Positions 23,920-33,965 of a DNA stretch of 64,000 nucleotides are shown here, piece by piece; within the stretch, counting starts at the first letter, position 1; each line of letters begins with the position of its first letter. The position numbers and the translations under genes are program-made. The stretch spans positions 248,001 to 312,000 of the forward strand of contig NZ_VATY01000003.1 of NCBI RefSeq assembly GCF_005885635.1, read 5' to 3'. The stretch comes from Maribacter algarum (ex Zhang et al. 2020). Its GTDB lineage: Bacteria > Bacteroidota > Bacteroidia > Flavobacteriales > Flavobacteriaceae. Below the pieces are notes generated by a model that saw only the letters and a program-made list of their open reading frames with translations, did not search any database and was not told where the DNA came from.

Positions 23920-25587
23920 ATGACTTCAATTTCAAAAAGTATGTTCCTCTTAGTTTTCATTTCATTTTTGGGATGCAAAGACCAGAAACAAAATCCAGCA
24001 TTAGCATCTTTGAACTTACTAAGAGGTGATTTACAACTTTGTGGAAACGGACAATTCGGAGATGTTAGTTTTTCTGAATCTTGTTCTTACGAAACTAGAG
24101 TTACTTTCAACCTTGCTATTGCGCTATTGCATTCCTTTGAATATACGGAAGCCGAAAAAGCTTTTGTTCAGGTTATCGACCAAGACCCAGAATGTGCCAT
24201 GGCCTATTGGGGCGTGGCTATGAGTATTTATCATGGTTTGTGGGCCCCACCTCCAAACACGGTCCTGGAAAAAGGTAGCAAATTACTTGAAGTTGCTGCG
24301 AAACTTCCAAAATCAAAAAAAGCTGAGCAATATTTGGGTGCCATTGGAGCTTTTTACGAAGATTGGGAAACCGTAGACAACCAGACGAGGAAAGAGCGCT
24401 ATGCCAAAAAAATGGGGGTAATGTATAATGCTAATTCTGATGATACTGAAGTAGCGGTGTTTTATGCCTTAGCACTTCGAGCATCGGCCGTACCCACAGA
24501 TAAAACCTATAAAATACAACGAGAGGCTGGTCAAATATTAGAAGTGTTATTTGAAAAAGAACCCAATCACCCAGGAATTGCCCATTATATCATTCATTCG
24601 TATGACTATCCGGAATTAGCTGAATTAGGTTTGACTACCGCGCGAAGATATGCCGAAATTGCTCCGAATTCGGCCCATGCCCAGCATATGCCCTCGCATA
24701 TCTTTACGCGATTAGGACTTTGGGAAGAATCTATTAATACCAATATCAGCTCTGCCTCCTCGGCGACCTGCTACGCGGAAAGTATTGCACCCGGAGCACA
24801 TTGGGATGAAGAAGTTCACGCTATGGGATATTTGGTGTATTCTTATCTCCAGATTGGAGATAATGAAAATGCGCTAGAGCAGTACAATTATTTAAAATCG
24901 TTTGAAGAAGTTTTCCCTCCTAATTTTAAAATTGCCTATACCGCTGCTGCTATCCCTGCACGTATTGCCATAGAGAATAAGAATTGGGAAGAAGCGGCAG
25001 CAATAGAATTGCCTAAAAATCTAGGGTTGGCTTGGGAATCATTCCCGTGGCAAAAGAGTATTTTACACTTTACCCGCGCTATGGGGGCCATACATACCAA
25101 AGACCTCGATGCCGCAGAAAATGAACTAAACACTTTAAAATCATTTCAAAATGAGTTAATTGAAATGAATGATGCGTACAAAGCCAATCAGGTCGGTATA
25201 CAGATTAAAATGGCGGAAGGCTGGTTAGCACTGGCAAAAGGAAATAAAGAAGAGGCGCTATCATTAATGGAAACCGCCGTTATCATGGAAAGTATAACAT
25301 CAAAACATCCCGTAACTCCAGGAGAGGTGGTACCTGCCGATGAGCTTTTTGCTGATATGTTATTGACCATGAACAAACCTCAACAGGCATTAGATGCATA
25401 CGAGCTAAACCTTCAAAGACGCCCGAATCGCTTCAATGGCATTTATGGTGCGGCAATAGCCGCAAAGCAATCCGGTAACCAAGAAAAAGCAAATCACTAC
25501 TTTAACCAACTGATTGAATTAACAAAGGATTCGAATAGTAAACGACCTGAAGTTGCCGAGGCAAAGAAGTTCATACATCAATCTTAA
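23920..25587 (+). CDS. TPR lipoprotein with conserved His-rich motif
   Basis: About 555 residues. MTSISKSMFLLVFISFLGC followed by KDQKQ is a lipobox. Several TPR-like helix pairs follow (YTEAEKAFVQVIDQDPECAMAYWGVAMS, then NALEQYNYLKSF, and NKEEALSLMETAV). The centre contains the pattern HYIIHSYDYPEL and then AHAQHMPSHIFTRLG, also found in the next gene. I remember this family as widespread but uncharacterised. It is first in a unit with a paralogue and a SCO copper chaperone, so a role linked to metal delivery or respiration is a fair guess. I chose the ATG at 23920, since it starts the lipoprotein signal. Confidence 0.75.
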   Translation: MTSISKSMFLLVFISFLGCKDQKQNPALASLNLLRGDLQLCGNGQFGDVSFSESCSYETRVTFNLAIALLHSFEYTEAEKAFVQVIDQDPECAMAYWGVAMSIYHGLWAPPPNTVLEKGSKLLEVAAKLPKSKKAEQYLGAIGAFYEDWETVDNQTRKERYAKKMGVMYNANSDDTEVAVFYALALRASAVPTDKTYKIQREAGQILEVLFEKEPNHPGIAHYIIHSYDYPELAELGLTTARRYAEIAPNSAHAQHMPSHIFTRLGLWEESINTNISSASSATCYAESIAPGAHWDEEVHAMGYLVYSYLQIGDNENALEQYNYLKSFEEVFPPNFKIAYTAAAIPARIAIENKNWEEAAAIELPKNLGLAWESFPWQKSILHFTRAMGAIHTKDLDAAENELNTLKSFQNELIEMNDAYKANQVGIQIKMAEGWLALAKGNKEEALSLMETAVIMESITSKHPVTPGEVVPADELFADMLLTMNKPQQALDAYELNLQRRPNRFNGIYGAAIAAKQSGNQEKANHYFNQLIELTKDSNSKRPEVAEAKKFIHQS

Positions 25588-25598
25588 TATAGAACATC

Positions 25599-27323
25599 AT
25601 GAAAACCAAAATCAGTCTTTTAACATTAGGGGCATCTCTCCTTATGTTAGTTCATTTTATAACTAAAGATTCTAATGGAAATAAAGATTATGGAAAAGCT
25701 TCCTTTAGTTTTATCAAATGCACGCCCACAAAGTTTCTGCTGGATGTTGTCGATACCACCCAACAGATTTCACCACTTTTCAATAATTTAGGCAACCTAC
25801 ACTTTCCTATTTCCACAAAGAATGAAAGGGCTCAAGCATTTTTTGACCAAGGTGTAAAATTATCCTATGCATTTAATCATGCTGAGGGACATCGCTCGTT
25901 TATGGAAGCAGCAAGATTAGACCCAAATTCGGCCATGTCATATTGGGGACAGGCATTTGCACTAGGTCCTAATATCAATGACCCTTTACCTGATGACGAA
26001 CGCAAAGGCAAAATCAAAGAGGCAATGGTCATGGCAAACAAATTAGCAGCCAAATCGAGCCCAAAAGAAGAGGCGCTTATCAAAGCATTAGCTGCAAGAT
26101 ATAGCGAGGATTTGAATGCAGATGTATCAGAACTTAATTTGGCCTATATGCACGCTATGGCCAAGGTGGTCAAAAAGTATCCGAAAGATGCAAATATTCA
26201 GATATTATATGCTGCTTCGGTTATGAATACCGTACCGTGGAATTATTGGGATACCGATGGAAATCCGTCTCCAAATATAAAAGAAGCGAAGGCTGCCCTG
26301 GAAACTGCAATGGCACTTGAACCGGAAAACCCAGGAGGGCATCACTATTACATTCATATGGTAGAATTACCTTATCCCGATATGGGTGTTGCCAGTGCTG
26401 ATAAATTAGTCACGTTGATGCCAGGCGCAGGTCATATTGTTCACATGCCGTCGCATATTTATATTCGGGTGGGTCGCTATTTAGATGCCGTTAAAGTAAA
26501 TCAAGTCGCCATTCAAGCGGATGAGGATTATATCGCACAATGCTTTGCACAGGGACTTTATCCACTTGCCTACTATCCGCATAATATTCATTTTCTTTGG
26601 TCTTCGGCAAGTTTGCTTGGCGCGAGTGATATTGCTATTGATGCTGCCAAGAAAACGGCAGAAAAGGTACCCACGGGAGAACTGGTAACGCTTCCATTCT
26701 TACAGGATTTTTCTGCTACGCCCTTATTGGCGTATACACGCTTTGGTAAATGGAATGAAATTTTGACTATCCCCGCACCAAGTCGAGATATCAAACATTT
26801 AAACCTCATTCGTCACTATGCCCGTGGAATAGCATTTATCCGAAAAGGAAATCTTAAGGATGCTCAAGAAGAACTAGATGCCATTGAAACATTAAAAAAT
26901 GACCCAGAGCTGGAAACTCTGGTCGCTACTGCAAATAATGCTTCTATTCATTCAGCCAATATAGCTTACGAAATTGTGTCTGGTGAACTGGCGGCAGCAA
27001 GGGGCGAGATTTCGGAAGCCATTACTCATTTGCAAAAAGCGGTTGCATTTGAAGATGCGCTGACTTATACGGAGCCCGCTGCATGGCACATCCCGACACG
27101 CCAGAATTTAGGTGCGGTTTTAATGAAAGCTGAAAAATTTAAAGAAGCTGAAAAAATATTCAAAGAAGATTTAGCAATTCTCCGTCAAAACGGATGGTCT
27201 TTAATGGGACTTCACAATAGCTTAAAAGCCCAAGGCAAACTAAAAGAAGCCCAAGAAATAAAAGCAGAATTTGACAAAGCTTGGGAACATGCTGATATTG
27301 AGATTAGCAACTCCGTTTTATAA
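25599..27323 (+). CDS. TPR protein, paralogue of the preceding gene
   Basis: A 574-residue protein starting 12 bases after its neighbour. A weak hydrophobic leader (ISLLTLGASLLMLVHFITK) suggests export. TPR pairs such as AEGHRSFMEAARLDPNSAMSYWGQAFALGP and DAQEELDAIETLKNDPELETLV fill most of the length. The signature GHHYYIHMVELPYPD followed by GHIVHMPSHIYIRVGRY aligns with the neighbour's HYIIH and HAQHMPSHIFTRLG. The many conserved histidines are unusual for a plain TPR scaffold and may form a metal or haem site. Its stop TAA overlaps the ATG of the SCO gene (TAATG), so the two are translationally coupled. Confidence 0.78.
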   Translation: MKTKISLLTLGASLLMLVHFITKDSNGNKDYGKASFSFIKCTPTKFLLDVVDTTQQISPLFNNLGNLHFPISTKNERAQAFFDQGVKLSYAFNHAEGHRSFMEAARLDPNSAMSYWGQAFALGPNINDPLPDDERKGKIKEAMVMANKLAAKSSPKEEALIKALAARYSEDLNADVSELNLAYMHAMAKVVKKYPKDANIQILYAASVMNTVPWNYWDTDGNPSPNIKEAKAALETAMALEPENPGGHHYYIHMVELPYPDMGVASADKLVTLMPGAGHIVHMPSHIYIRVGRYLDAVKVNQVAIQADEDYIAQCFAQGLYPLAYYPHNIHFLWSSASLLGASDIAIDAAKKTAEKVPTGELVTLPFLQDFSATPLLAYTRFGKWNEILTIPAPSRDIKHLNLIRHYARGIAFIRKGNLKDAQEELDAIETLKNDPELETLVATANNASIHSANIAYEIVSGELAAARGEISEAITHLQKAVAFEDALTYTEPAAWHIPTRQNLGAVLMKAEKFKEAEKIFKEDLAILRQNGWSLMGLHNSLKAQGKLKEAQEIKAEFDKAWEHADIEISNSVL

Positions 27324-27970
27324 TGAAGCAATTTAATAAGTCCGTTCTATATGTGGCAATCTTGATAGCTTTCTCAATTGCCGTGGTTCTTCTTTTGTTT
27401 AACGCGAAGTCCGAGTTGCCAGTTTTTAATCCCTCAGATTTTAATTCAGAGCTGGTTGATGTTAGTTTGCATAATGAGATGGGCGACCATTCTGTGTCCG
27501 ATTTTGAACTTCGTAACCAAAATGGGGATACAATTACCCAAGAAGATTATGATGGTAAAATTTATGTAACCGACTTCTTTTTTACAAGATGTCCGAGTAT
27601 TTGCCCTATTATGTCAAATAATATGGAGAAACTACAAAGCACATTCCTTGATGAGGCCGATGTGATGTTTCTCTCGGTATCAGTCACGCCAAAATTGGAT
27701 AGTATTCCCATTATAAAAGACTATGCCGAAAAGCATGGTGTCATTGATGGCAAATGGAATATCACAACAGGAGACAAAAAACATATTTACAACCTAGCAC
27801 GCAAAAGTTATTTTGCTGTTGTAAATGAAGGAGATGGCGGACTTCAGGATTTTATACATACCCCAAATTTTATATTGATTGATAAACAAAAGCGTATTAG
27901 AGGGGTTTATGATGGCACTAAAAATGAAGAAATGACCCGTTTGACTCAGGATTTGAAAAGTTTATTATAG
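27323..27970 (+). CDS. SCO1/SenC-family copper chaperone
   Basis: A 215-residue protein with an N-terminal membrane anchor (SVLYVAILIAFSIAVVLLLF) and a periplasmic thioredoxin-like domain. The copper ligands are present: RCPSICPIM near residue 90 (Cys-x3-Cys) and the distal His in DFIHTPNFILID near 176. SCO proteins deliver or reduce copper for the CuA site of cytochrome oxidase or for other cuproenzymes. No oxidase genes are adjacent here, so the client may be elsewhere or may be the two upstream TPR proteins. The ATG overlaps the previous stop by one base. Confidence 0.92.
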   Translation: MKQFNKSVLYVAILIAFSIAVVLLLFNAKSELPVFNPSDFNSELVDVSLHNEMGDHSVSDFELRNQNGDTITQEDYDGKIYVTDFFFTRCPSICPIMSNNMEKLQSTFLDEADVMFLSVSVTPKLDSIPIIKDYAEKHGVIDGKWNITTGDKKHIYNLARKSYFAVVNEGDGGLQDFIHTPNFILIDKQKRIRGVYDGTKNEEMTRLTQDLKSLL

Positions 27971-28043
27971 ACTTTCTACAGGTAGTTTTATTCTATTTTA
28001 AAACTAAAAAATTCAGTATCTTCATTAGCTAAATCCAACCACC

Positions 28044-30236
28044 ATGAGAACTCGAACTTTCACCCTTTCCCTTTTACTTTGCATTACTTTTCTAAACGCT
28101 CAAGAATCCATCTTAGGATTTACTCGCGAAAACGCCAAAAAGCAAAAGACTTTAGAAACCGCTTTTGAAGCTAAACTCGATGCCAGTAATCTTGATGAAT
28201 GGATGCAAATTATGGCGGCAGAACCACATTGGGTAGGCACTGAATACGGAGAAAAAAATGCCAAATGGATTCAGAAGCAATTCAAATCTTGGGGTTATGA
28301 TGCAAAAATAGAAACCTATCATGTGCTCTTTCCCTATCCTAAAGTTCGTTTACTTGAACTAAAAGGTCCTACTTCATATAAAGCAAAATTAACTGCTGTT
28401 CCTGTTGAGGGCGATGAATTCACGGCTCAAGGCGATGCTTTGCTCCCAAGTTATAATGCCTTTTCTACGGATGGAGATGTAGAAGCCGAATTGGTTTTTG
28501 TGAACTATGGAATTCCTAGTGATTACGAAGTCCTTGATAAGCTGGGTATCGATGTAAAAGGAAAAATCGTAATCGCCAAATACCAAGGTTCTTGGCGAGG
28601 AATCAAACCAAAATTAGCCGCCGAAAACGGTGCTATAGGATGTATTATTTATTCGGACCCCGCGGATGATGGATATGGGCGTGGTGATGTCTATCCTAAA
28701 GGAGCCTACAAAAATAAGACCGGTGTGCAGCGCGGTTCTGTGATGGATATGCCAACTTATCCTGGCGATGTTCTTACTCCAGGCTACGGTGCGACCAAAG
28801 ATGCCAAACGTTTGGATAGAAAAGATGCACCTACAATTACGAAGATTCCTGTTTTACCAATTTCATACGAAGACGCCCAACCTTTATTGGCGGCTTTAGA
28901 TGGAGCAGTGGCACCACAATCTTGGCGAGGTGGATTACCAATCACCTATCATATTGGTCCGGGTCCTGCGAAAGTCCATTTGAAATTGGAATTCGATTGG
29001 CAGCTAAAACCGGCCCATAATGTTATCGCAACCATTAAAGGAACAGACTTTCCTGACCAATGGGTGATGCGAGGCAATCATCACGATGCTTGGGTACATG
29101 GTGCAAATGACCCGATTAGCGGAATGGTTGCTTTAATGGAGGAGGCGAGAGCGGTAGGTGAATTGGCAAAAAAAGGAAACAAGCCCAAACGTACCTTAGT
29201 CTATTGTGCTTGGGATGCCGAAGAACCCGGACTCATAGGATCTACCGAGTGGGTGGAAGACCATAAAAAAGAGCTACAACAAAAAGTAGTCGCCTATATC
29301 AACACCGATGGTAACGGACGTGGATTCTTAGGTGCAGGAGGTTCCCACAGCTTACAGGCTATGGTCGGTGAGGTGGCCGGTACTGTAAAAGACCCACAAA
29401 GAGGAGTTTCAATCAAAGAAAGACGGATTGCGGTAGACATGGTAAGAGGAGGCACCGAAGATTTTGAACTATACGCTTTAGGTTCTGGTTCTGATTATAC
29501 GCCTTTCATCCAGCATGCAGGTATTGCATCATTAAACTTAGGTTTTGGAGGTGAAAATGGAGGCGGTGAGTACCACACCATATATGATACCTATCCCCAT
29601 TATAAAAGATTTAAAGACCCAGAATTCGCTTATGGAGTTGCTCTAGCCAATACGGCTGGTAGAATTACATTACGATTGGCAAATGCTGATATGCTACCTT
29701 TTGAATTCAAGCAATGGCACAAGACTGTTTCGGGCTATTTAGATGGAATCATGAAGCAAACAGAAAAGATGCGAAAAGAGGTTGAGAAGCATAATACAAT
29801 GGTCGATAAGAATATGTTTGAATTGGCCGCCGACCCTAAGAAACCCTTTTTAAAACCTAAGAAAAAAGAAGCTATTCCCTATTTGGACTTTACGCCTTTG
29901 CAAAACGAATTGGCAGCTTTGAAAATAAGTATTGAAATGTTATCCAAAATGGATGTTTCAAAAGTTTCCAAAGAAAAACGAAATAGTTTGAATAAAAAGC
30001 TAATACAAGCCGAACACCTATTAACCTCTGAAGATGGGCTTCCAAGACGTTCATGGTACAAACACCAAATCTATGCACCTGGTTTCTATACGGGTTACGG
30101 CGTAAAGACCTTACCTGGGGTTCGCGAAGCTGTGGAGGAGAAGAATTGGAAAGAGGCGCAAGAGCAAATCAGTAAACTGGCCGCTACACTCAAAAACTTT
30201 GACAAACACATTCAAGAAATGAATGGAATGTTATAA
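28044..30236 (+). CDS. M28 metallopeptidase, glutamate carboxypeptidase II (PSMA)-like
   Basis: A 730-residue exported enzyme (signal MRTRTFTLSLLLCITFLNAQ) with the three parts of the transferrin-receptor/PSMA group: a protease-associated domain at about 120-290, an M28 zinc peptidase core, and a C-terminal helical dimerisation domain from about 590. Zinc ligands and catalytic residues are visible in GNHHDAWVHGANDPISG near 343, WDAEEPGLIGSTEW near 390 (the EE pair), YINTDGNGRG near 420, GSDYTPFIQHAG and EYHTIYDTY near 508. Homologues release C-terminal glutamate or other acidic residues. A TATCTTCA box lies about 25 bases upstream. Confidence 0.93.
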   Translation: MRTRTFTLSLLLCITFLNAQESILGFTRENAKKQKTLETAFEAKLDASNLDEWMQIMAAEPHWVGTEYGEKNAKWIQKQFKSWGYDAKIETYHVLFPYPKVRLLELKGPTSYKAKLTAVPVEGDEFTAQGDALLPSYNAFSTDGDVEAELVFVNYGIPSDYEVLDKLGIDVKGKIVIAKYQGSWRGIKPKLAAENGAIGCIIYSDPADDGYGRGDVYPKGAYKNKTGVQRGSVMDMPTYPGDVLTPGYGATKDAKRLDRKDAPTITKIPVLPISYEDAQPLLAALDGAVAPQSWRGGLPITYHIGPGPAKVHLKLEFDWQLKPAHNVIATIKGTDFPDQWVMRGNHHDAWVHGANDPISGMVALMEEARAVGELAKKGNKPKRTLVYCAWDAEEPGLIGSTEWVEDHKKELQQKVVAYINTDGNGRGFLGAGGSHSLQAMVGEVAGTVKDPQRGVSIKERRIAVDMVRGGTEDFELYALGSGSDYTPFIQHAGIASLNLGFGGENGGGEYHTIYDTYPHYKRFKDPEFAYGVALANTAGRITLRLANADMLPFEFKQWHKTVSGYLDGIMKQTEKMRKEVEKHNTMVDKNMFELAADPKKPFLKPKKKEAIPYLDFTPLQNELAALKISIEMLSKMDVSKVSKEKRNSLNKKLIQAEHLLTSEDGLPRRSWYKHQIYAPGFYTGYGVKTLPGVREAVEEKNWKEAQEQISKLAATLKNFDKHIQEMNGML

Positions 30237-30281
30237 AAAGGAATTCGTAATTTAGATATGTAAACTAAAAATACATTTGTT

Positions 30282-30494
30282 ATGGATTCGAATTATACCC
30301 GAATATTTATAGGAAATATTGCAGAAGCCCAAAGTATTGTGAGCCGTCTTAAAGATATTGGAATTATTGCCGTAGTGAAAGATGAGGCAGAGTCCGCTCG
30401 TTTAGCAGGTTTTGGATCATCAATGCTTGGTGAGGCTGAAGTTTTTGTTCATAATGATGAATTAGAACAGGCTGAAAAGGTGCTGGATTCATAA
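30282..30494 (+). CDS. DUF2007-type small protein
   Basis: A 70-residue protein beginning MDSNYTRIFIGNIAEAQSIVSRLKDIGIIAVVKDE and ending EVFVHNDELEQAEKVLDS. This is the ferredoxin-like DUF2007 fold, annotated as a putative signal-transducing protein and often found alone or fused to C-terminal domains. It resembles PII-like/ACT small domains in size, but its ligand is unknown. It sits between the PSMA-like peptidase and the cytochrome gene, all in one direction with gaps under 50 bases. TACATTTG lies two bases before the ATG, too close to be a normal promoter for this start. Confidence 0.82.
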   Translation: MDSNYTRIFIGNIAEAQSIVSRLKDIGIIAVVKDEAESARLAGFGSSMLGEAEVFVHNDELEQAEKVLDS

Positions 30495-30536
30495 CCAAAA
30501 TAGACCATACCTCACAAATTAGAATTCAAACATCCA

Positions 30537-33500
30537 ATGAAACTAAATTCCGTAGTTCGCATTCCCCTTTCGTTTATTGCAATAGTACTTCTTAGTGTGT
30601 CATGCGACACCAAATCCAACAAGCCGAAAGAAATTCCTTTAACGGTCTTTGAGGATTCCGTTTTGGGAAGTGCCAAAGCCAAAGAAGCACGTGAGAGTAT
30701 CGTAGCTAAAATGGAAGACGGATTAGAGTTAAGCCTATGGGCATCCGATTCTCTGGCTCCAGACCCTATTGCGATGGATATTGACACCAAAGGAAGAATC
30801 TATCTTACCCGAACCAATCGTCAAAAAAATTCGGAGTTTGATATCCGCGGATATCAGGATTGGATGACACCATCCATATCCCTACAATCCGTAGAAGACC
30901 GACGCGCATTTTTACGAAAAACTTTTGCCCCTGAACTTAGCAAAGAAAACGAATGGTTTCCTGATTTGAATGAAGATGGTAGTCATGATTGGAAGGATTT
31001 GACTGTTGAAAAAGACGAAGTTTGGATGCTAGAGGATACCAATAAAGATGGTGTGGCGGATGTGTCGAAACGAATTTTAGAAGATTTCAATGAAGAAATT
31101 ACCGATGTTGCTGGAGCACTTCTAGTTCGCGATAATGATGTCTTTGTAGGCGTTGGTCCTGATATGTGGCGACTAACCGATTCCAACGGCGATGAAATCT
31201 TAGACGAGAAAACTTCGATTGCCCATGGTTTTGCAGTTCACATTGGTTTTGGCGCTCACGGAATGTCTGGAGCAGTTGAAGGTCCCGATGGAAAAATATA
31301 TTATGGTATCGGTGATATCGGAGGAAGTCTTACTACCGTTTCTGGGGAAAAGCATCATTTACCAAATCAGGGAATGATAGTCCGTAGCAATCCTGATGGG
31401 AGTGATTTCGAAGTTTTCGCTCGCGGACTTCGCAATACCCATGAATTTGTTTTTGATGCCTACGGAAATATTATTTCTTCGGATAATGATGGTGACCATA
31501 GAGGTGAAAGTGAACGTTTGGTTCACATCGTGGAAGGTTCCGATGCCGGATGGCGTTCCAATTGGCAATATGGTAAATACACCGACCCAAAAAACAACGG
31601 CTATAAAGTTTGGATGGATGAAGAATTGTACAAACCCCGATGGGAAGGTCAAGCTGCCTATATCATCCCTCCTATTCAAAATTTCCATAACGGACCAACC
31701 GGAATGGTCTACAACCCAGGGACGGCTCTCGGCAAAAACTGGTTAAATCGTTTCTTTTTGGTAGAATTCGTGGGTGATCCTAGTAGGTCACATATCTGGT
31801 CCTTTGACTTGAAACCCAAAGGTGCTTCTTTTGAATTGGATACGGATATCGATATGCTAAGTGGTGTACTTCCCACTGGAATCAAATTTGGTCCTGATGG
31901 AGCATTATACCTGGCGGATTGGATTAATGGTTGGGGTACTAAAAACTACGGCAGAATCTGGAAGCTCGATGTTACAGACAATACTAATGATTTGAAAAAA
32001 GAGCGAGCAGAAACCGAACGCCTGATGACTTTGGATTATGATGGCCAATCGAATGATGAATTGGTAAAACTACTCTCTTATCCAGATATGCGCATTCGTC
32101 AAAAGGCACAATTTTCCTTGGCAAAAAGTACATTTTGGGGTTACCGAAAACTAAAATCAGTATTGGAAGAGAGCGATAATCAGTTTGCAAAGATTCATGC
32201 CATTTGGGGTATAGGTCAAATTGCTGCTAATAATTCAGGAAAAGCAGGACCTCTTGTATCATTATTGTCTGATGAAGATTCCGAAATAATAGCCCAGGCT
32301 CTAAAAGTACTTGGAGATGTAAAATATTCAGAAGCCGCTTCAGAATATATTCCTTTTCTGCAGCACGAAAATGACAGAGTAAAATTCTTTGCCGCTCAAG
32401 CCTTGGGAAGAACGAAACATGAAGCTGCTATTCAGCCCTTATTAGATATGTTGGAGACCAATGCAGATGCAGATGTCTACTTACGCCATGCTGCTGTTTT
32501 AGCACTTTCGAGAATAGGAAAAGTCGAACCGATTACTGCCCTAGTCGATAATCCGAACCGCAGTTTGCGAATTGCCGCCGTATTGGTTCTAAGAAGGTTA
32601 GAAAATGAAAATGTTGCCCTATTTTTAAAGGATACTGATGAATATATTGTAACCGAAGCCGCCCGTGCTATTAATGATGATTGGTCTATTGAAGAAGCGC
32701 TTCCAGCTCTGGCAGGACTTTTGACACAAGAAAAATTCAAATCGGAACCTTTGCTACGGCGCAGTATAAATGCAGCGCTTCGGATTGGTGGAGATACCGA
32801 AATGAGAAACCTCATTGCTTTCGCAAAGAATCCCGCTTTCACTAGTGAACTTCGCGGCGAGGCCTTAGCCGCCCTAGGCACATGGGAATCCCCTTCCGTT
32901 CTAGATCGTGTCGATGGTCGTCTACGAGGTCAAGTGGAACGCGATGCAAGTCTCTTGAGAAAAGAATTGCAACAAGATATTCCGATGTTCTTGTCAGATG
33001 TGAATCCTGAAATACTGATTGGATTAGCGAAGACTTTAGAGAACTTGGGTATTCAAGATAACAACAAGGATATGTTCGCCGTTTTCTCCAAAAGTGAATC
33101 TCCAGAAGTCAGGGCCGCAATGCTATCTGCTCTAGGGAAGCTAAAATTTGAAAACATTGGTACCGCCATGAAAACTGGTATGGGCGATAAGGAACAAATG
33201 GTACGAGAAGCGGCGGTCGGATTGATTTCTGAATTAGATATTGCCAAGGAAGATCTTCCAGCTGTCGTTAATCCGATTTTTAGAACAGGTTCCGTACGCG
33301 AGCAACAAAGAATTTTAGGTGTCTTATCTGAAATGCCCAGTGAAAAAAGCGAGAGTGTTTTGAAAAACCTTATTCAACGCGCAGCAAAAAATCAATTGAA
33401 AAGTGGGGTTATATTAGACCTTATGGAAGCAGTCGAAACTTCGGGATCTACTGAGCTTATTGCTCAACTTAGTATTTTGAAAATTGGAGGACACACGGCT

Positions 33501-33965
33501 GATTCGTTTAAAGAAACGCTAAATGGCGGCAATTGGTGGGGAGGAAGAACCGTATTCAATAGCAATCCAGCAGCGCAATGCGTTCGTTGTCATGCCGTCG
33601 GAGGAGCGGGTGGACAAGTAGGTCCACCTTTGGATAACATCGCCAATATCTTAACAAGGGAAGAGATTTTGGAATCATTAATAGAGCCCAGTAAAAGATT
33701 AGCTCCAGGCTATGGCACCGTCACCGTAACTTTAAAGGATGGCCAAATCGCTACGGGGATTTTAGAAAAAGAAACAGAACATGAATTAATTCTCCGAACC
33801 TCCGATGCAGAACCCCTGGAAATTGCACATTCCAGAATTCAAAAAAGGGAAAACAGTATATCAGCCATGCCCGCGGCTGGAAAACTAATTAGCAAACGAG
33901 AACTAAGGGATTTGATAGAATACCTATCCAGTTTGAAAGTGGTTGAACCTTTAACTTTGAATTAA
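30537..33965 (+). CDS. large lipoprotein: dehydrogenase-like propeller, HEAT repeats and cytochrome c
   Basis: A 1142-residue lipoprotein (lipobox LLSVSC, then DTKSNK). The N-terminal half, about residues 50-480, is a PVC-type membrane-bound dehydrogenase propeller (DPIAMDIDTKGRIYLTRTN, GPDGKIYYGIGDIGG, FGPDGALYLADWINGW). It carries three calcium-type loops: DLNEDGSHD, DTNKDGVAD and DSNGDEILD. Residues ~500-980 are HEAT-like helical repeats (AQALGRTKHEAAIQPLL, RHAAVLALSRIG). The C-terminus has a haem c site CVRCHAVGG near 1015, with SAMPAAGKL as the likely Met ligand. It probably oxidises a sugar or alcohol in the periplasm and passes electrons to the haem. Its stop overlaps the stop of the convergent gene (TTAA). 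Confidence 0.88.
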   Translation: MKLNSVVRIPLSFIAIVLLSVSCDTKSNKPKEIPLTVFEDSVLGSAKAKEARESIVAKMEDGLELSLWASDSLAPDPIAMDIDTKGRIYLTRTNRQKNSEFDIRGYQDWMTPSISLQSVEDRRAFLRKTFAPELSKENEWFPDLNEDGSHDWKDLTVEKDEVWMLEDTNKDGVADVSKRILEDFNEEITDVAGALLVRDNDVFVGVGPDMWRLTDSNGDEILDEKTSIAHGFAVHIGFGAHGMSGAVEGPDGKIYYGIGDIGGSLTTVSGEKHHLPNQGMIVRSNPDGSDFEVFARGLRNTHEFVFDAYGNIISSDNDGDHRGESERLVHIVEGSDAGWRSNWQYGKYTDPKNNGYKVWMDEELYKPRWEGQAAYIIPPIQNFHNGPTGMVYNPGTALGKNWLNRFFLVEFVGDPSRSHIWSFDLKPKGASFELDTDIDMLSGVLPTGIKFGPDGALYLADWINGWGTKNYGRIWKLDVTDNTNDLKKERAETERLMTLDYDGQSNDELVKLLSYPDMRIRQKAQFSLAKSTFWGYRKLKSVLEESDNQFAKIHAIWGIGQIAANNSGKAGPLVSLLSDEDSEIIAQALKVLGDVKYSEAASEYIPFLQHENDRVKFFAAQALGRTKHEAAIQPLLDMLETNADADVYLRHAAVLALSRIGKVEPITALVDNPNRSLRIAAVLVLRRLENENVALFLKDTDEYIVTEAARAINDDWSIEEALPALAGLLTQEKFKSEPLLRRSINAALRIGGDTEMRNLIAFAKNPAFTSELRGEALAALGTWESPSVLDRVDGRLRGQVERDASLLRKELQQDIPMFLSDVNPEILIGLAKTLENLGIQDNNKDMFAVFSKSESPEVRAAMLSALGKLKFENIGTAMKTGMGDKEQMVREAAVGLISELDIAKEDLPAVVNPIFRTGSVREQQRILGVLSEMPSEKSESVLKNLIQRAAKNQLKSGVILDLMEAVETSGSTELIAQLSILKIGGHTADSFKETLNGGNWWGGRTVFNSNPAAQCVRCHAVGGAGGQVGPPLDNIANILTREEILESLIEPSKRLAPGYGTVTVTLKDGQIATGILEKETEHELILRTSDAEPLEIAHSRIQKRENSISAMPAAGKLISKRELRDLIEYLSSLKVVEPLTLN

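Noticed and set aside
30272-30279. TACATTTG as promoter of the DUF2007 gene
   Set aside because: It ends only two bases before the ATG, so transcription would begin after the start codon; the gene is more likely read from upstream.
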